Under the pieces are notes generated by a model. That model was not told where the DNA came from, did not search any database, and worked only from the letters and a program-made list of their open reading frames with translations. Below, one piece after another: positions 8,024 through 17,105 of a stretch of 64,000 nucleotides of DNA (the stretch's first letter is position 1; each line of letters begins with the position of its first letter). Source of the stretch: Sulfurivermis sp040755915 (GTDB lineage: Bacteria; Pseudomonadota; Gammaproteobacteria; Thiohalomonadales; Thiohalomonadaceae); the NCBI GenBank assembly GCA_040755915.1, contig JBFLWM010000042.1:1-64000 (forward strand), read 5' to 3'. A program made the translations under genes and the position numbers.

Positions 8024-9676
8024 TCATCGCACCTCGGCCGTGCCCTCGCCGCGCGGGTCGCTGGCGGCCAGTACGCGGCCACCCTTCCTGTCCCACCATA
8101 CCGCCTGCATGTTGCCCCAGGGCTGCTGTGCCTGTTGCAGGGCGTGGCCGCGCAGGGTCAGCTCGTCCCGTATCTCCACGCTCAGTGCGCCCGGCTCGAA
8201 CTGCACCGTGTCGGGCAGATACTGGTGGTGATAGCGCGGCCGCGTCACCCAGGCGGCCGGCTCGCGGCCGGCGGCAAACTCCAGCACCCCGAGCAGCACC
8301 ATGGTGATGATGCGGCTGCCGCCGGGCGTGCCGAGGATCGCCGTGCCGCCGGGACCGTCGATGAAGGTCGGCGTCATGCTCGACAGCGGCCGCTTGCCCG
8401 GGGCGATGGCATTGGCCTCGGCGCCCACCAGGCCGTAGGCGTTGGGCACGCCGGGCTTGGCGGAGAAGTCATCCATTTCGTCGTTGAGCAGCACGCCGCT
8501 GCCCTCCGGCATGAAGGCGGCACCGAAGGGGTAGTTGATGCTCAGGGTGGCGGCGACGCGGTTGCCTTCGCGGTCGAGGATCGACAGGTGGGTGGTGTGA
8601 AAACCGCCCGCTGCGGCGGTGACGCCGGGCAGGTCGCGGCTGGGCGTGGCCTGCTGCGGGTCGATGCCGGCGCGCAGCTGTGTGGCGTAGGCCGGGTCGG
8701 TGAGGCGGGACACGGGGACGCTGACGAAGTCGGGGTCGCCCAGGAATGCGGCGCGGTCGCGGTAGGCGCGTCGCATGGCCTCCACGGCGAGGTGCACGCG
8801 GTCGGCCTCGCCCAGGGCGTCCCAGTCGTAGCCGGCGAGAATGTTGAGCATCTGCAGCAGGGCGACGCCGCCGGAGGAGGGCGGGGCGGCGGTGGTGATG
8901 GTCAGGTCGCGGTACCGGCCGCGCAGCGGCGCCCGCTCCACCACGCGGTAGGTGCGCAGGTCCTCACCGCTCCAGAAGCCGCCGGCCCGGCGTACCCCCG
9001 CGAGCAGGGCCGCGGCGGTCGGGCCTTCATAGAACCCGGCGTGGCCGGAGCGGGCCAGCCGCTCCAGGGTGGTCGCGAGGTCCGGCTGGCGGAGGCGATG
9101 GCCCAGGGGCGGTACGGCACCGTTTTGCAGAAACGCCCGTGCCGCGGCGGGGGATGTACGCAGTGCCTCCAGGCGGAACCCAGCCATGCGCCGATAGTGT
9201 TCGCTCACTTCAAAACCGTCGCGGGCATACTGAATGGCGGGGGCCAGGCTCTGCGCCAGGGGCAGGCGGCCGTAGTGTTCGGCGATATGCGCCAGTGCGG
9301 CCGGGACGCCGGGAATGGCGGCGGCAAGGGCGCCGTCCATGGAGCGGCCCGGCACCACCTCGCCCCGCGCATCCAGATACATGTCGCGATGGGCCGCCAG
9401 CGGCGCCCGCTCACGGCCGTCCACCATCACCTGCCGGCCATCGCCGGCGCGGTGCAGCAGCCAGAAGCCGCCGCCGCCCAGACCCGAGCTGTAGGGCTCC
9501 ACCACCGCCAGGGCGGCGCTCACCGCGACAGCGGCATCGAAGGCGTTGCCGCCGGCAGCGAGAATTTCATGCCCGGCGGCGGTGGCGAGGGGGTGGGCGC
9601 TGGCCACGGCGGCGGCGGGCGGCTGCGTGGCATGGGCCAGGGGCAGCCAGAGCAGGAGCAGGAGCAGACGCAGCAT
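8024..9676 (-). CDS. ggt: Gamma-glutamyltransferase (glutathione hydrolase)
   Basis: The 550-residue precursor has a Sec signal peptide (MLRLLLLLLWLPLAHA). It has the family's autoprocessing site in GGFHTTHLSILD, where about Thr362 becomes the N-terminal nucleophile of the small subunit, and downstream substrate motifs (PLSSMTPT, GTPGGSRI). The enzyme hydrolyses or transfers the gamma-glutamyl group of glutathione in the periplasm. ATG 9676 is preferred over GTG 9679 because AGGAGG then sits six bases upstream. It is separated from the ferredoxin gene by a terminator hairpin and ends 22 bases from the convergent diguanylate cyclase gene. Confidence 0.93.
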   Translation of the reverse strand: MLRLLLLLLWLPLAHATQPPAAAVASAHPLATAAGHEILAAGGNAFDAAVAVSAALAVVEPYSSGLGGGGFWLLHRAGDGRQVMVDGRERAPLAAHRDMYLDARGEVVPGRSMDGALAAAIPGVPAALAHIAEHYGRLPLAQSLAPAIQYARDGFEVSEHYRRMAGFRLEALRTSPAAARAFLQNGAVPPLGHRLRQPDLATTLERLARSGHAGFYEGPTAAALLAGVRRAGGFWSGEDLRTYRVVERAPLRGRYRDLTITTAAPPSSGGVALLQMLNILAGYDWDALGEADRVHLAVEAMRRAYRDRAAFLGDPDFVSVPVSRLTDPAYATQLRAGIDPQQATPSRDLPGVTAAAGGFHTTHLSILDREGNRVAATLSINYPFGAAFMPEGSGVLLNDEMDDFSAKPGVPNAYGLVGAEANAIAPGKRPLSSMTPTFIDGPGGTAILGTPGGSRIITMVLLGVLEFAAGREPAAWVTRPRYHHQYLPDTVQFEPGALSVEIRDELTLRGHALQQAQQPWGNMQAVWWDRKGGRVLAASDPRGEGTAEVR

Positions 9677-9695
9677 CACGGACCTCCTGAAACGA

Positions 9696-9720
9696 CAAGG
9701 CCCCGACGGGCGGGGCCTTG
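9696..9720 (-). terminator. Terminator hairpin between ferredoxin gene and ggt
   Basis: A perfect 10-base-pair stem (CAAGGCCCCG with CGGGGCCTTG) and a five-base loop follow the ferredoxin gene on the minus strand. The downstream tract TCGTTT is only weakly U-rich. Confidence 0.7.
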
Positions 9721-9740
9721 CTGGCGATATTGCTGGGGGA

Positions 9741-9989
9741 TCAACCTTTTTGCAGCTTTTCGTACTTGGCCTGCAGCTGCTCGTGGCTCTCCACGTGATT
9801 GGGGTCGTGGGGGATGCAGTCTACCGGGCAGACTTCCACGCACTGCGGGGTGTCGTAGTGGCCGACGCATTCCGTGCACAGATTCGGGTCGATGACGTAA
9901 ATGTCGTCGCCCTGCGAGATCGCGCCGTTGGGGCACTCGGGCTCGCACACATCACAATTGATGCACTCGTCGGTGATCATCAGTGCCAT
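9741..9989 (-). CDS. YfhL-type 2[4Fe-4S] ferredoxin
   Basis: This 82-residue ferredoxin has two cluster motifs: CINCDVCEPECP near residues 9-20 and a second set with the family's longer insertion, CTECVGHYDTPQC, then CPVDC. That spacing is typical of the YfhL/FdxA group of low-potential dicluster ferredoxins found next to coaD in many proteobacteria. It carries electrons in the cytosol; the partner is unknown. It lies downstream of coaD on the same strand, with a short GC hairpin (10012-10027) between them. Confidence 0.9.
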   Translation of the reverse strand: MALMITDECINCDVCEPECPNGAISQGDDIYVIDPNLCTECVGHYDTPQCVEVCPVDCIPHDPNHVESHEQLQAKYEKLQKG

Positions 9990-10048
9990 GGACTTCTAAC
10001 CTCCTGCTGACGGGCGCCGTGGCGCCCATGGATACGATGCGCACTATA

Positions 10049-10528
10049 TTAGCGCAATCTGTTTTGAAGTGCAGCCAGCACCTCGGGATGAACGAAGGCG
10101 GAGACATCACCGCCCAGGGAAGCTACTTCCTTCACCAGGCTGGACGAGATGAAGGCATAGTTCTCCGCCGGGGTGAGGAACAGGGTTTCCACTTTGGGTG
10201 CCAGCCGCCGGTTCATGCTGGCGAGCTGGAATTCGTACTCGAAGTCCGACACGGCGCGCAGGCCGCGCAGGATGACCTGGGCGTTGCGCTGCTGCACGTA
10301 GTCCGCCAGCAGGGTGTCGAAGCCGCACACCTCGACATTGGACAGATCGGCCAGTGCCGCCTGCGCCATGGTGACGCGCTCTTCCAGCGTGAAGGCCGGC
10401 TGCTTTTTCGAACTGGCGGCGATCGCCACCACCACCTTGTCGAACAGGCGTGCCGCGCGTTCGATGATATCGCTGTGACCGTTGGTGATCGGGTCGAAGG
10501 TGCCGGGATAGATGGCCGTGACGGGCAT
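10049..10528 (-). CDS. coaD: Phosphopantetheine adenylyltransferase
   Basis: The 159-residue enzyme catalyses the fourth step of coenzyme A synthesis, adenylation of 4'-phosphopantetheine. It shows the nucleotidyltransferase motif TFDPITNGH near residues 9-17 and the C-terminal ISSSLVKEVA motif. Length matches the family (about 160 residues). I start at the ATG at 10528, which gives the canonical MPVTAIYPGTFDP N-terminus; the open frame extends 13 codons further upstream without support. The ferredoxin gene follows. Confidence 0.95.
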   Translation of the reverse strand: MPVTAIYPGTFDPITNGHSDIIERAARLFDKVVVAIAASSKKQPAFTLEERVTMAQAALADLSNVEVCGFDTLLADYVQQRNAQVILRGLRAVSDFEYEFQLASMNRRLAPKVETLFLTPAENYAFISSSLVKEVASLGGDVSAFVHPEVLAALQNRLR

Positions 10529-10668
10529 GGGGGCGTTCGCTGCAGTGACGGGCCACAAGCATACCATGTCGTCTCTAACCGTATGTAACCCTGCCGGTTT
10601 GACCGTTGCCGGGCGCCATGCTACTTAGGGCGGGCACATGGGCGTTGTCCACAGCATGAGGGAGAGAA

Positions 10669-11943
10669 ATGAACAATAAATACAAGGTCGTCTACAGCGG
10701 GAAGCTCAAGGCCGGGGTCGAGGCCGAACAATTCATTCAGTCCTTCATGCAGACCTTCAAGGTGCCGGAGGATCATGCACGCAAAGTCGCGGCGATCACC
10801 CGGCCCACCACCATCAAGGCCGATCTCGACCAGGCGGCGGCGGAGAAATACCGCCAGGTAATGGACCGCCTCGGCATGGAGGTGCAGGTGGAGGCCGTGG
10901 CGGGAGCCACGGGGCTGTCCCTGGCGCCTGCGGAGGAAAGCGCGCCGGCAGCGTCGTCGCCCGCTCCGCTGCAGTCGGCGGCGGTTGCGGCCGCCATCGA
11001 GTCGGCGGCCCCCGTGGCAGCGGGCAGCGGCGAACGCTGTCCCAAATGCGGCTCGGATCGGGTGCAGGGCGATGATTGCCTGGCCTGCGGCATCATCATC
11101 TCGCGCTATCGCGAAAAGCAGGCCCGCCTGGCAGCCGAGGCCGCGGCGCAGGACAGCAATCCCTACGCCGCGCCGCAATCGGACGTAACCCCGCCGCGCA
11201 GCGACGATGCCGGGGCGCTGACCGGGCCGCACGGTGTACCGGCAGGGCACGGCTGGCAGTGGATTGCCGGCGGCTGGGGCCATTTCAAACAGAACCCGCT
11301 GGCCTGGCTCGGCGCCGTGGTGGTGTGGGTGGTGCTGATGATGGTGGTGTCGCTGGTGCCCCTGCTGGGGTCGCTGGCAGTCAACCTGCTGACGCCGGTG
11401 CTCACCGCCGGCTTCATGCTCGGTGCCCATGAGCAGCGTCAGGGCGGCAGCTTCGAGCTGCGCCATCTGTTCGCCGGTTTTTCGCGCAACCCCGGCAGCC
11501 TGATCCTGGTCGGCGTGCTCTACCTGGTCGGCATGATCGGTGTATTCGTCATCGTCGGCATGACGGTGGGCGGCGCAGTGTTTGCCATGGCGGCAGGCAT
11601 GCAGGGTGGGGCCAGTGACGCCGAGGTGGCGGCCATGATGTTGCAGGGGCCGATGCTGCTCGCCTTCCTCATCGCCATGGCGCTGATGTTCCCGCTGATG
11701 ATGGCCTACTGGTTTGCGCCGGCCCTGGTGGCGCTGGAAGACGTCAAGCCGCTGCGGGCCATGGGGCTGAGTTTCCGTGCCTGCCTGAAGAACGTGCTGC
11801 CGTTCCTCATCTACAGCCTGATCGCCCTGGTGCTGATGATCGTGGCGATGATCCCCTTCGGCCTGGGCCTGCTGGTGCTGATGCCGGTGATGCTGGCGGC
11901 GATGTACGTCTCCTACCGCGACATTTTCTACGCGCCGGAGTGA
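10669..11943 (+). CDS. BPSS1780-family membrane protein with N-terminal zinc-ribbon region
   Basis: The 424-residue protein has three parts: a soluble N-terminal domain (about residues 1-75), a CxxC...CxxC zinc ribbon near residues 124-142 (CPKCGSD, CLACG) followed by an Arg/Lys-rich stretch, and a C-terminal region with about six membrane helices beginning at GWQWIAGGW. That start and the following helices match the BPSS1780 family of bacterial membrane proteins, whose function is not established. It is convergent with rsmD, with a gap of only 7 bases. A GGGAGAG ribosome site precedes the ATG. Confidence 0.7.
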   Translation: MNNKYKVVYSGKLKAGVEAEQFIQSFMQTFKVPEDHARKVAAITRPTTIKADLDQAAAEKYRQVMDRLGMEVQVEAVAGATGLSLAPAEESAPAASSPAPLQSAAVAAAIESAAPVAAGSGERCPKCGSDRVQGDDCLACGIIISRYREKQARLAAEAAAQDSNPYAAPQSDVTPPRSDDAGALTGPHGVPAGHGWQWIAGGWGHFKQNPLAWLGAVVVWVVLMMVVSLVPLLGSLAVNLLTPVLTAGFMLGAHEQRQGGSFELRHLFAGFSRNPGSLILVGVLYLVGMIGVFVIVGMTVGGAVFAMAAGMQGGASDAEVAAMMLQGPMLLAFLIAMALMFPLMMAYWFAPALVALEDVKPLRAMGLSFRACLKNVLPFLIYSLIALVLMIVAMIPFGLGLLVLMPVMLAAMYVSYRDIFYAPE

Positions 11944-11950
11944 ACCCGCC

Positions 11951-12514
11951 TCAGGGGGCCTGCAACAGGCTGTAGCGCACCTGCCCGGCCTGTTTGCTGC
12001 GCAGCAGCTCCCAGTCCGGCGGCAGGGGCGGCTCGCCCAGTTCCGCCTCGCTTTCCACGTACACCCGCGCCCCTTCGGCCAGCCATCCGGCCGCCAGCTG
12101 TTCCAGGCAGGCGGGCAGCAGGTTCCGGCGGAACGGCGGATCAAGGAACACCACGTCGAAGGCTTGCGGCGCGCGTTGCAGGAAATTCAGCGCATCGCCC
12201 TGCACCACGCTCGCGCCGCGCGCGCCGAGCAGTTTCAGGTTCTGCTCCAACTGTTGCACCACGCGCCGGTCGGTGTCGACGAAGGTCACCGCCGCGGCGC
12301 CGCGTGACAGCGCCTCCAGGCCAAGCGCGCCGCTGCCGGCGTAGAGGTCGAGGCAGCGGCTGCCCGCGATGATCGGCGCCAGCCAGTTGAACAGCGTCTC
12401 GCGCACGCGGTCGGGGCTGGGGCGCAGGCCCTCCACATCGGGAAAGCTGACGCGGCGGCTGCGCCAGGTGCCGCCGATGATGCGCAGTTGATTGTGTCCG
12501 TGCCGCGGCGGCAT
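11951..12514 (-). CDS. rsmD: 16S rRNA (guanine(966)-N2)-methyltransferase
   Basis: This 187-residue SAM-dependent methyltransferase has the Rossmann motif LDLYAGSGALGLEALSRGA and the catalytic DPPF motif in VVFLDPPFR, preceded by the family's IIGGTWRSRRV start. RsmD methylates G966 of 16S rRNA. It sits downstream of two M16 protease genes on the same strand, the gene order seen in many gammaproteobacteria. Confidence 0.93.
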   Translation of the reverse strand: MPPRHGHNQLRIIGGTWRSRRVSFPDVEGLRPSPDRVRETLFNWLAPIIAGSRCLDLYAGSGALGLEALSRGAAAVTFVDTDRRVVQQLEQNLKLLGARGASVVQGDALNFLQRAPQAFDVVFLDPPFRRNLLPACLEQLAAGWLAEGARVYVESEAELGEPPLPPDWELLRSKQAGQVRYSLLQAP

Positions 12515-12534
12515 GGTGACTCCTCGCGCAGGGT

Positions 12535-13839
12535 TCAGGTGCCGTTGCCGACGGTAACGGTGACCAGGCGCGCCGGGTCGACGCGGCGCCGGAAGGCGTC
12601 ACGGATCTGCTCGGTCGTCACGGCGTTCACCTCGCCGATGAAGCGATCGAGATAATCCAGCGGCAGTCCATAGAAGGCGATCATCGCCAGATAACCGGCG
12701 ATGTCGCTGTTGCTGTCGATGTTGAGCGGAAAGCCGCCGGTGATGTTCTTCTTCGCGGCGAGGAGTTCCGCCGCTGTCGGGCCTTCGCTGCGGTAGCGTT
12801 CCAGCGTGGCGCGCATCACCTCCATCGCTTCGGCGGCGGATTCGTTCTTGGTTTGCACGCCGAGCTGGAACGGGCCGGCCTCGCGCATGGGCAGGAAATA
12901 GCTGTAGGCGCTGTAGGCCAGGCCGCGCTTCTCGCGCACCTCTTCGGAGATGCGCGACACCAGGCCGGAGCCGCCGAGGATGTGGTTGCCGACATACAGC
13001 GCAAAATAATCCGGGTCGCCGCGGCGCAACACCGGCTGGCCGAGCAGGATATGGGTCTGGCTCGAAGGATGCGTGATGCGTACTGCTTCGCCGCTCACCT
13101 CCGCCACCGCCGGCAACGCTGCCGGTGTGCTGCCTTGCGGCAATTGCCCCACCAGCGTCTCCGCCACCTGTTCCGCCGCCGAGCGTTGCAGATCGCCGAC
13201 GATGATCACGATGGCATTGCGTGCCACGTAGTAGCGGCGGTAATGGCTCAGCACATCGTCACGCCGCAGCGCGGCGACGCCCTGCGCGGTGCCGAGGGGC
13301 GGCTGGGCATAGGGATGGTTGCCGTACAGGGCGCGGTAAAAGGCGCGGTCGGCAAGGGCGCCGGGATTCTGCTCCTGCGCACGCAGGCCGATCAGCACGC
13401 GCTTGCGTTCGCGCTCGAAGGCGGCGGCGGGAAACGTGGGGGCGCGCAGGATCAGGGACAGGGTCTCCAGCGCCGGTTGCAGCAGGGCGGGGTCGGTCAG
13501 GCTGCGCAGCGTCACGCTGGCATAGTCGCGCCCGGCACTGCTGCCGATGCGCGCGCCGAGGGCGTCGAACTTTTCCGCGATGGCATTGGCGTCCAGTTTG
13601 CCGGCGCCCTCGGTGAGCAGGCCGGCGGCAAGATTGGCGACGCCGGGCCGTGCGTCGCGGGCGCTGCCGGCGTCGAATACCACCTGCACGTCCACCATCG
13701 GCAGTTCATGCGCGGCGACGAAGTACACGCGGGCACCGTTGCCCGTTTGCCAGTGTTCGATCTGCGGCAGTGCGGTGGCCAGGGCGCTCCAGCACGACAA
13801 TGCCAGGACGGGCAGCAGTTTCTGTATCACAACTCTCAT
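12535..13839 (-). CDS. M16-family peptidase-like protein, non-catalytic partner
   Basis: The 434-residue protein has a signal peptide (VIQKLLPVLALSCWSALATA) and the two tandem M16 (pitrilysin/insulinase) halves. At the position where active members carry HxxEH it reads NLAAGLLTEGA, so the zinc ligands are missing. Such proteins pair with a catalytic M16 subunit, and the adjacent upstream gene encodes one. The start at 13839 is chosen because the signal peptide begins there; the frame is open further upstream. It probably acts in the periplasm as half of a heterodimeric protease. Confidence 0.85.
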   Translation of the reverse strand: MRVVIQKLLPVLALSCWSALATALPQIEHWQTGNGARVYFVAAHELPMVDVQVVFDAGSARDARPGVANLAAGLLTEGAGKLDANAIAEKFDALGARIGSSAGRDYASVTLRSLTDPALLQPALETLSLILRAPTFPAAAFERERKRVLIGLRAQEQNPGALADRAFYRALYGNHPYAQPPLGTAQGVAALRRDDVLSHYRRYYVARNAIVIIVGDLQRSAAEQVAETLVGQLPQGSTPAALPAVAEVSGEAVRITHPSSQTHILLGQPVLRRGDPDYFALYVGNHILGGSGLVSRISEEVREKRGLAYSAYSYFLPMREAGPFQLGVQTKNESAAEAMEVMRATLERYRSEGPTAAELLAAKKNITGGFPLNIDSNSDIAGYLAMIAFYGLPLDYLDRFIGEVNAVTTEQIRDAFRRRVDPARLVTVTVGNGT

Positions 13840-13888
13840 GTCGAAAGCCTTATTCAGCGGAGTGCGTTGGATGCGCGGGGGCGCATCC

Positions 13889-15274
13889 TCAATGACGGCC
13901 ATGAGCGGCGGTGGGCGCCCGCGGTGCCGCGCCATCCAGCGGCTGCGGCTCCAGCACGGCAACGGTGAGGTTGTCGTCGGTGAAGAATTCCCGCGCCACC
14001 GCCATCACCTGTTCCGGCGTCACGGCGGCGATGCGCTGCGGGTATTCCTCCAGCAGGCGCCAGTCCAGCCCCACGGTTTCCATCACGCCGATCTGCATCG
14101 CCTGATAGAACACCGAGTCCAGTTCATACACCTTGGCCGCCGTCACCTGGGCCTTGATGCGCGCCAGCTCATCGCTGCTCACCGGCTCGGTCTTGAGGCG
14201 CTCGATCTGCGCCTTGATGGCCCGCTCGAGGGCGGTGATGTCATGGCCCTGCGCCGGCGTGCCGCTGAAGACGAACAGGTCGCCGAGGCGGGCGGTGAGG
14301 GTGTAGCCGGCGTTGACGCCGGCGGCGATCTGGCTGCCGCGCACCAGTTCGCGCGGCAGGCGTGCGCTGTCGCCACCGTCGAGCACGCCGCCCAGCACCT
14401 CCAGCGCATAGGGTTTCCAGTCGGCCGCTGCCGTCTTCAGGGTCGGCACCTTGTAACCCATCATCAGGTAGGGCAGTTCCGCCGGCGCCTTGACCACGAT
14501 GCGGCGCTCGCCGCGCTGCGGCGGCTCCACGCGCGGCTTGGGCGGGGCGATGGTGCTGGGCTGGAGCGGGCCGTAGTGGCGCTCCGCCAGGGCGAAGACC
14601 TCGTGTGGCTCCACATCGCCCACCACCACCAGGGTGGCGTTGTTGGGTGCATACCAGGTCTGGTACCAGCGGCGCAGGTCATCGGCCTGCAGGTGTTCCA
14701 GGTCGTTCATCCAGCCGATGATGGGGTGGCGGTAGGGGCTGGCCTGCCAGGCGGCGGCGCCGAAGGCCTCCCAGGTGAGGGCCTGCGGGTTGTCGTCGGT
14801 GCGCAGGCGGCGCTCCTCCATCACCACCTTCAGCTCCTTGGCGAATTCCTGCGGGTCCAGGGTGAGGTGGCGCATGCGGTCGGCCTCCAGTTCGAAGGCG
14901 ATGGGCAGGCGCGTCTTTTCCAGTTGCTGGAAGTAGGCGGTGTAGTCCTGGGCGGTAAAGGCATTTTCGCGTCCGCCGTGTTCGGCGATGATGCGCGAGA
15001 ATTCGCCCGGCGGATGGTTGGGCGTGCCCTTGAACATCATGTGCTCCAGTACGTGGGAGATGCCGGTCAGGCCGCCGTACTCATAGCTGCTGCCGACCTT
15101 GTACCAGACCTGCGATACCACCACCGGGGCACGGTGATCCTCCTTGACGATGACCTTGAGGCCATTGGCCAGGGTGGTTTCATGCACCGGCCCTTCGCTT
15201 TCGACGGCACGCGGCGTCGTGGCGCAGCCGGCCAGCAGCGCGCCGGAAAGCAGGACAATTGCGAGTGATCTCAT
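13889..15274 (-). CDS. M16-family zinc protease, catalytic subunit, predicted lipoprotein
   Basis: The 461-residue protein has a lipobox (LLAGC, Cys17), so it is probably anchored in a membrane facing the periplasm. It carries the inverted zinc motif HVLEH (His74, Glu77, His78) and the downstream acidic region of M16 peptidases. The neighbouring non-catalytic M16 gene lies 49 bases downstream, which suggests a two-subunit protease. It is divergent from ftsY. The start at 15274 is set by the lipoprotein signal peptide. Confidence 0.88.
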   Translation of the reverse strand: MRSLAIVLLSGALLAGCATTPRAVESEGPVHETTLANGLKVIVKEDHRAPVVVSQVWYKVGSSYEYGGLTGISHVLEHMMFKGTPNHPPGEFSRIIAEHGGRENAFTAQDYTAYFQQLEKTRLPIAFELEADRMRHLTLDPQEFAKELKVVMEERRLRTDDNPQALTWEAFGAAAWQASPYRHPIIGWMNDLEHLQADDLRRWYQTWYAPNNATLVVVGDVEPHEVFALAERHYGPLQPSTIAPPKPRVEPPQRGERRIVVKAPAELPYLMMGYKVPTLKTAAADWKPYALEVLGGVLDGGDSARLPRELVRGSQIAAGVNAGYTLTARLGDLFVFSGTPAQGHDITALERAIKAQIERLKTEPVSSDELARIKAQVTAAKVYELDSVFYQAMQIGVMETVGLDWRLLEEYPQRIAAVTPEQVMAVAREFFTDDNLTVAVLEPQPLDGAAPRAPTAAHGRH

Positions 15275-15388
15275 GTTCGGCCTTATTGTTGCTTTGGTGT
15301 GATGTGGCGAGGTGGTAGGATACCACCGCGTTGCACAGAAACAGGACAGCAATCCTCCGGCTCAGGTTCCCTACAGAATTCCTATCCC

Positions 15389-16369
15389 ATGTTTGGTTTC
15401 GGCAAGAACAAGTCCGGCGAAAAACCGGAAGAACAGCAGGACAAGCCCGGCCTGCTGGCGCGCCTGCGTCAGGGCCTGGCCAAGACCGGCCAGCTGCTCA
15501 ATACCGACATCCGCGACCTGGTGCCGGTGGGGCGCAAGATCGATGACGAACTGCTGGAAGAGCTGGAGACGCGCCTGTTGATGGCCGACGTCGGTGTCGA
15601 AGCCACCACCGCCATCATCCAGGACCTCACCAAGCGCATCTCGCGCAAGCAACTGAATGACAGCACCGCACTGTTCGCCGCCCTGCGCGAGGACATGGCC
15701 GCCATCCTGGCGCCGAGCAGCCAGCCGCTCATCATCGACGGTACGCAGCAGCCTTTCGTCATCCTGATGGCCGGCATCAACGGTGCCGGCAAGACCACCA
15801 CCATCGGCAAGCTGGCCAAGCGCCTGCAGGCCGAGGGCAAGAGCGTGATGCTCGCCGCCGGCGACACCTTTCGCGCCGCCGCCGTGGAGCAGTTGCAGGT
15901 GTGGGGTGAGCGCAACGACATCCCGGTCATCGCCCAGGGCAGCGGCGCCGATACCGCCTCGGTGATCTTCGATGCCCTGCAGGCGGCGAAGAGTCGCGGC
16001 ATCGACGTGCTGATTGCCGACACTGCCGGCCGTTTGCACACCCAGTCCAACCTGATGGAGGAATTGAAGAAGGTGAAGCGCGTGCTGGGCAAGCTCGATG
16101 CGAGCGCACCCCATGAGGTGCTGCTGGTACTCGATGCCGGCACCGGCCAGAACGCCCTGCAGCAGGCGCAGCAGTTCCACCAGGCCATCGGCGTCACCGG
16201 CATCGCCCTGACCAAGCTGGACGGCACCGCCAAGGGTGGCATCATCTTCGCCATTGCCAAGCGCCTCGGCCTGCCCATCCGCTTCATCGGCGTGGGCGAG
16301 GGCATCGACGACCTGCGCGTGTTCGAGGCCGGCGAATTCGTCGAGGCCCTATTAGGAAGTGGCAAGTGA
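15389..16369 (+). CDS. ftsY: Signal recognition particle receptor FtsY
   Basis: FtsY docks ribosome-SRP complexes at the inner membrane. The 326-residue protein has a short charged N-terminal region, the NG domain with GINGAGKTTT (P-loop), a DTAGR motif and TKLDGTAKGG. I start at ATG 15389 (MFGFGKNK), since the upstream open frame to 15299 lies in the region divergent from the M16 gene. Its last codons and TGA stop (GGCAAGTGAC) fall inside a CAAGTGAC-type palindromic repeat, so the C-terminal residues may derive from the repeat. ftsE and ftsX follow. Confidence 0.95.
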   Translation: MFGFGKNKSGEKPEEQQDKPGLLARLRQGLAKTGQLLNTDIRDLVPVGRKIDDELLEELETRLLMADVGVEATTAIIQDLTKRISRKQLNDSTALFAALREDMAAILAPSSQPLIIDGTQQPFVILMAGINGAGKTTTIGKLAKRLQAEGKSVMLAAGDTFRAAAVEQLQVWGERNDIPVIAQGSGADTASVIFDALQAAKSRGIDVLIADTAGRLHTQSNLMEELKKVKRVLGKLDASAPHEVLLVLDAGTGQNALQQAQQFHQAIGVTGIALTKLDGTAKGGIIFAIAKRLGLPIRFIGVGEGIDDLRVFEAGEFVEALLGSGK

Positions 16370-16426
16370 CAAGTAACAGGTCCCAAGCAAAACCTCTTGC
16401 AACTCGTCACTTGCAACTTGGAACTG
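16358..16426. repeat. CAAGTGAC-family palindromic intergenic repeat
   Basis: The left arm GCAAGTGACAAGTAACAGG and a right arm whose reverse complement begins GCAAGTGACGAGTTGCAAG form a degenerate inverted repeat built from units of about seven bases. Related elements lie at 28569 and 33610. It supplies the ftsY stop codon and lies just before ftsE. Confidence 0.7.
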
Positions 16427-16433
16427 TCGTTCA

Positions 16434-17105
16434 ATGATCCGTTTCTCCAACGTCAGCAAGCGCTATCCCGGCGGCTACGAGGCCCTGTCGGATGTGTCGC
16501 TGCATCTGGCGCCCGGCGAGATGGCCTTTCTCACCGGCCATTCCGGCGCCGGCAAGTCCACCCTGCTCAAGCTCATCGCCCTCATCGAACGGCCCACCAA
16601 CGGTCAGGTGATCATCAACGGCCAGAATTTCGCCAAGGTGGGGCGGCGGCGCATCCCCTACGTGCGCCGCGACATCGGCATCATCTTCCAGGACCATCGC
16701 CTGCTGTTCGATCGCACGGTGTTCGACAATGTCGCCCTGCCGCTGATCATCGCCGGCCACAGTCATCAGGAGATCGGCCGCCGCGTGCGTGCCGCCCTGG
16801 ACAAGGTGGGGCTGCTCAGCAAGGAGAAGATGTATCCCATCACCCTGTCCGGCGGTGAACAGCAGCGCGTCGGCATCGCCCGCGCCGTGGTCAACAAGCC
16901 GCCGCTGCTCCTCGCCGACGAACCCACCGGCAATCTCGACCCCGAGCTGTCGCGCGAGATCATGGGGCTGTTCGAGGAATTCAACCGTGTCGGCGTCAGC
17001 GTACTCATCGCCTCGCATGATCTGGAACTGATCCGCCGTCTCGGCCACCGCGTGCTGCGCCTGGATCACGGCCGCCTGGTGGGTGATACGGGAGGGGCGC
17101 AGTGA
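16434..17105 (+). CDS. ftsE: Cell-division ABC ATPase FtsE
   Basis: FtsE is the ATPase of the FtsEX complex, which controls peptidoglycan hydrolases at the septum. The 223-residue protein shows Walker A GHSGAGKST, the signature LSGGEQQR and Walker B LLLADEPTGNLD, and its length matches E. coli FtsE (222). It overlaps ftsX by four bases (GTGATG region), so the two are translationally coupled. A repeat of the CAAGTGAC family separates it from ftsY. Confidence 0.95.
   Translation: MIRFSNVSKRYPGGYEALSDVSLHLAPGEMAFLTGHSGAGKSTLLKLIALIERPTNGQVIINGQNFAKVGRRRIPYVRRDIGIIFQDHRLLFDRTVFDNVALPLIIAGHSHQEIGRRVRAALDKVGLLSKEKMYPITLSGGEQQRVGIARAVVNKPPLLLADEPTGNLDPELSREIMGLFEEFNRVGVSVLIASHDLELIRRLGHRVLRLDHGRLVGDTGGAQ

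Noticed and set aside
8135..9895. A 586-codon plus-strand open frame over ggt
   Set aside because: It is antisense to ggt and the ferredoxin gene, with low-complexity composition and no motifs.
10012..10027. Hairpin GGGCGCC/GGCGCCC between coaD and the ferredoxin gene as a terminator
   Set aside because: It has a two-base loop and no U-tract on the minus strand, so it may be chance in GC-rich sequence.
12535..13839. Second M16 protein as an active protease
   Set aside because: It lacks HxxEH, so it was called the non-catalytic partner of the adjacent M16 enzyme.
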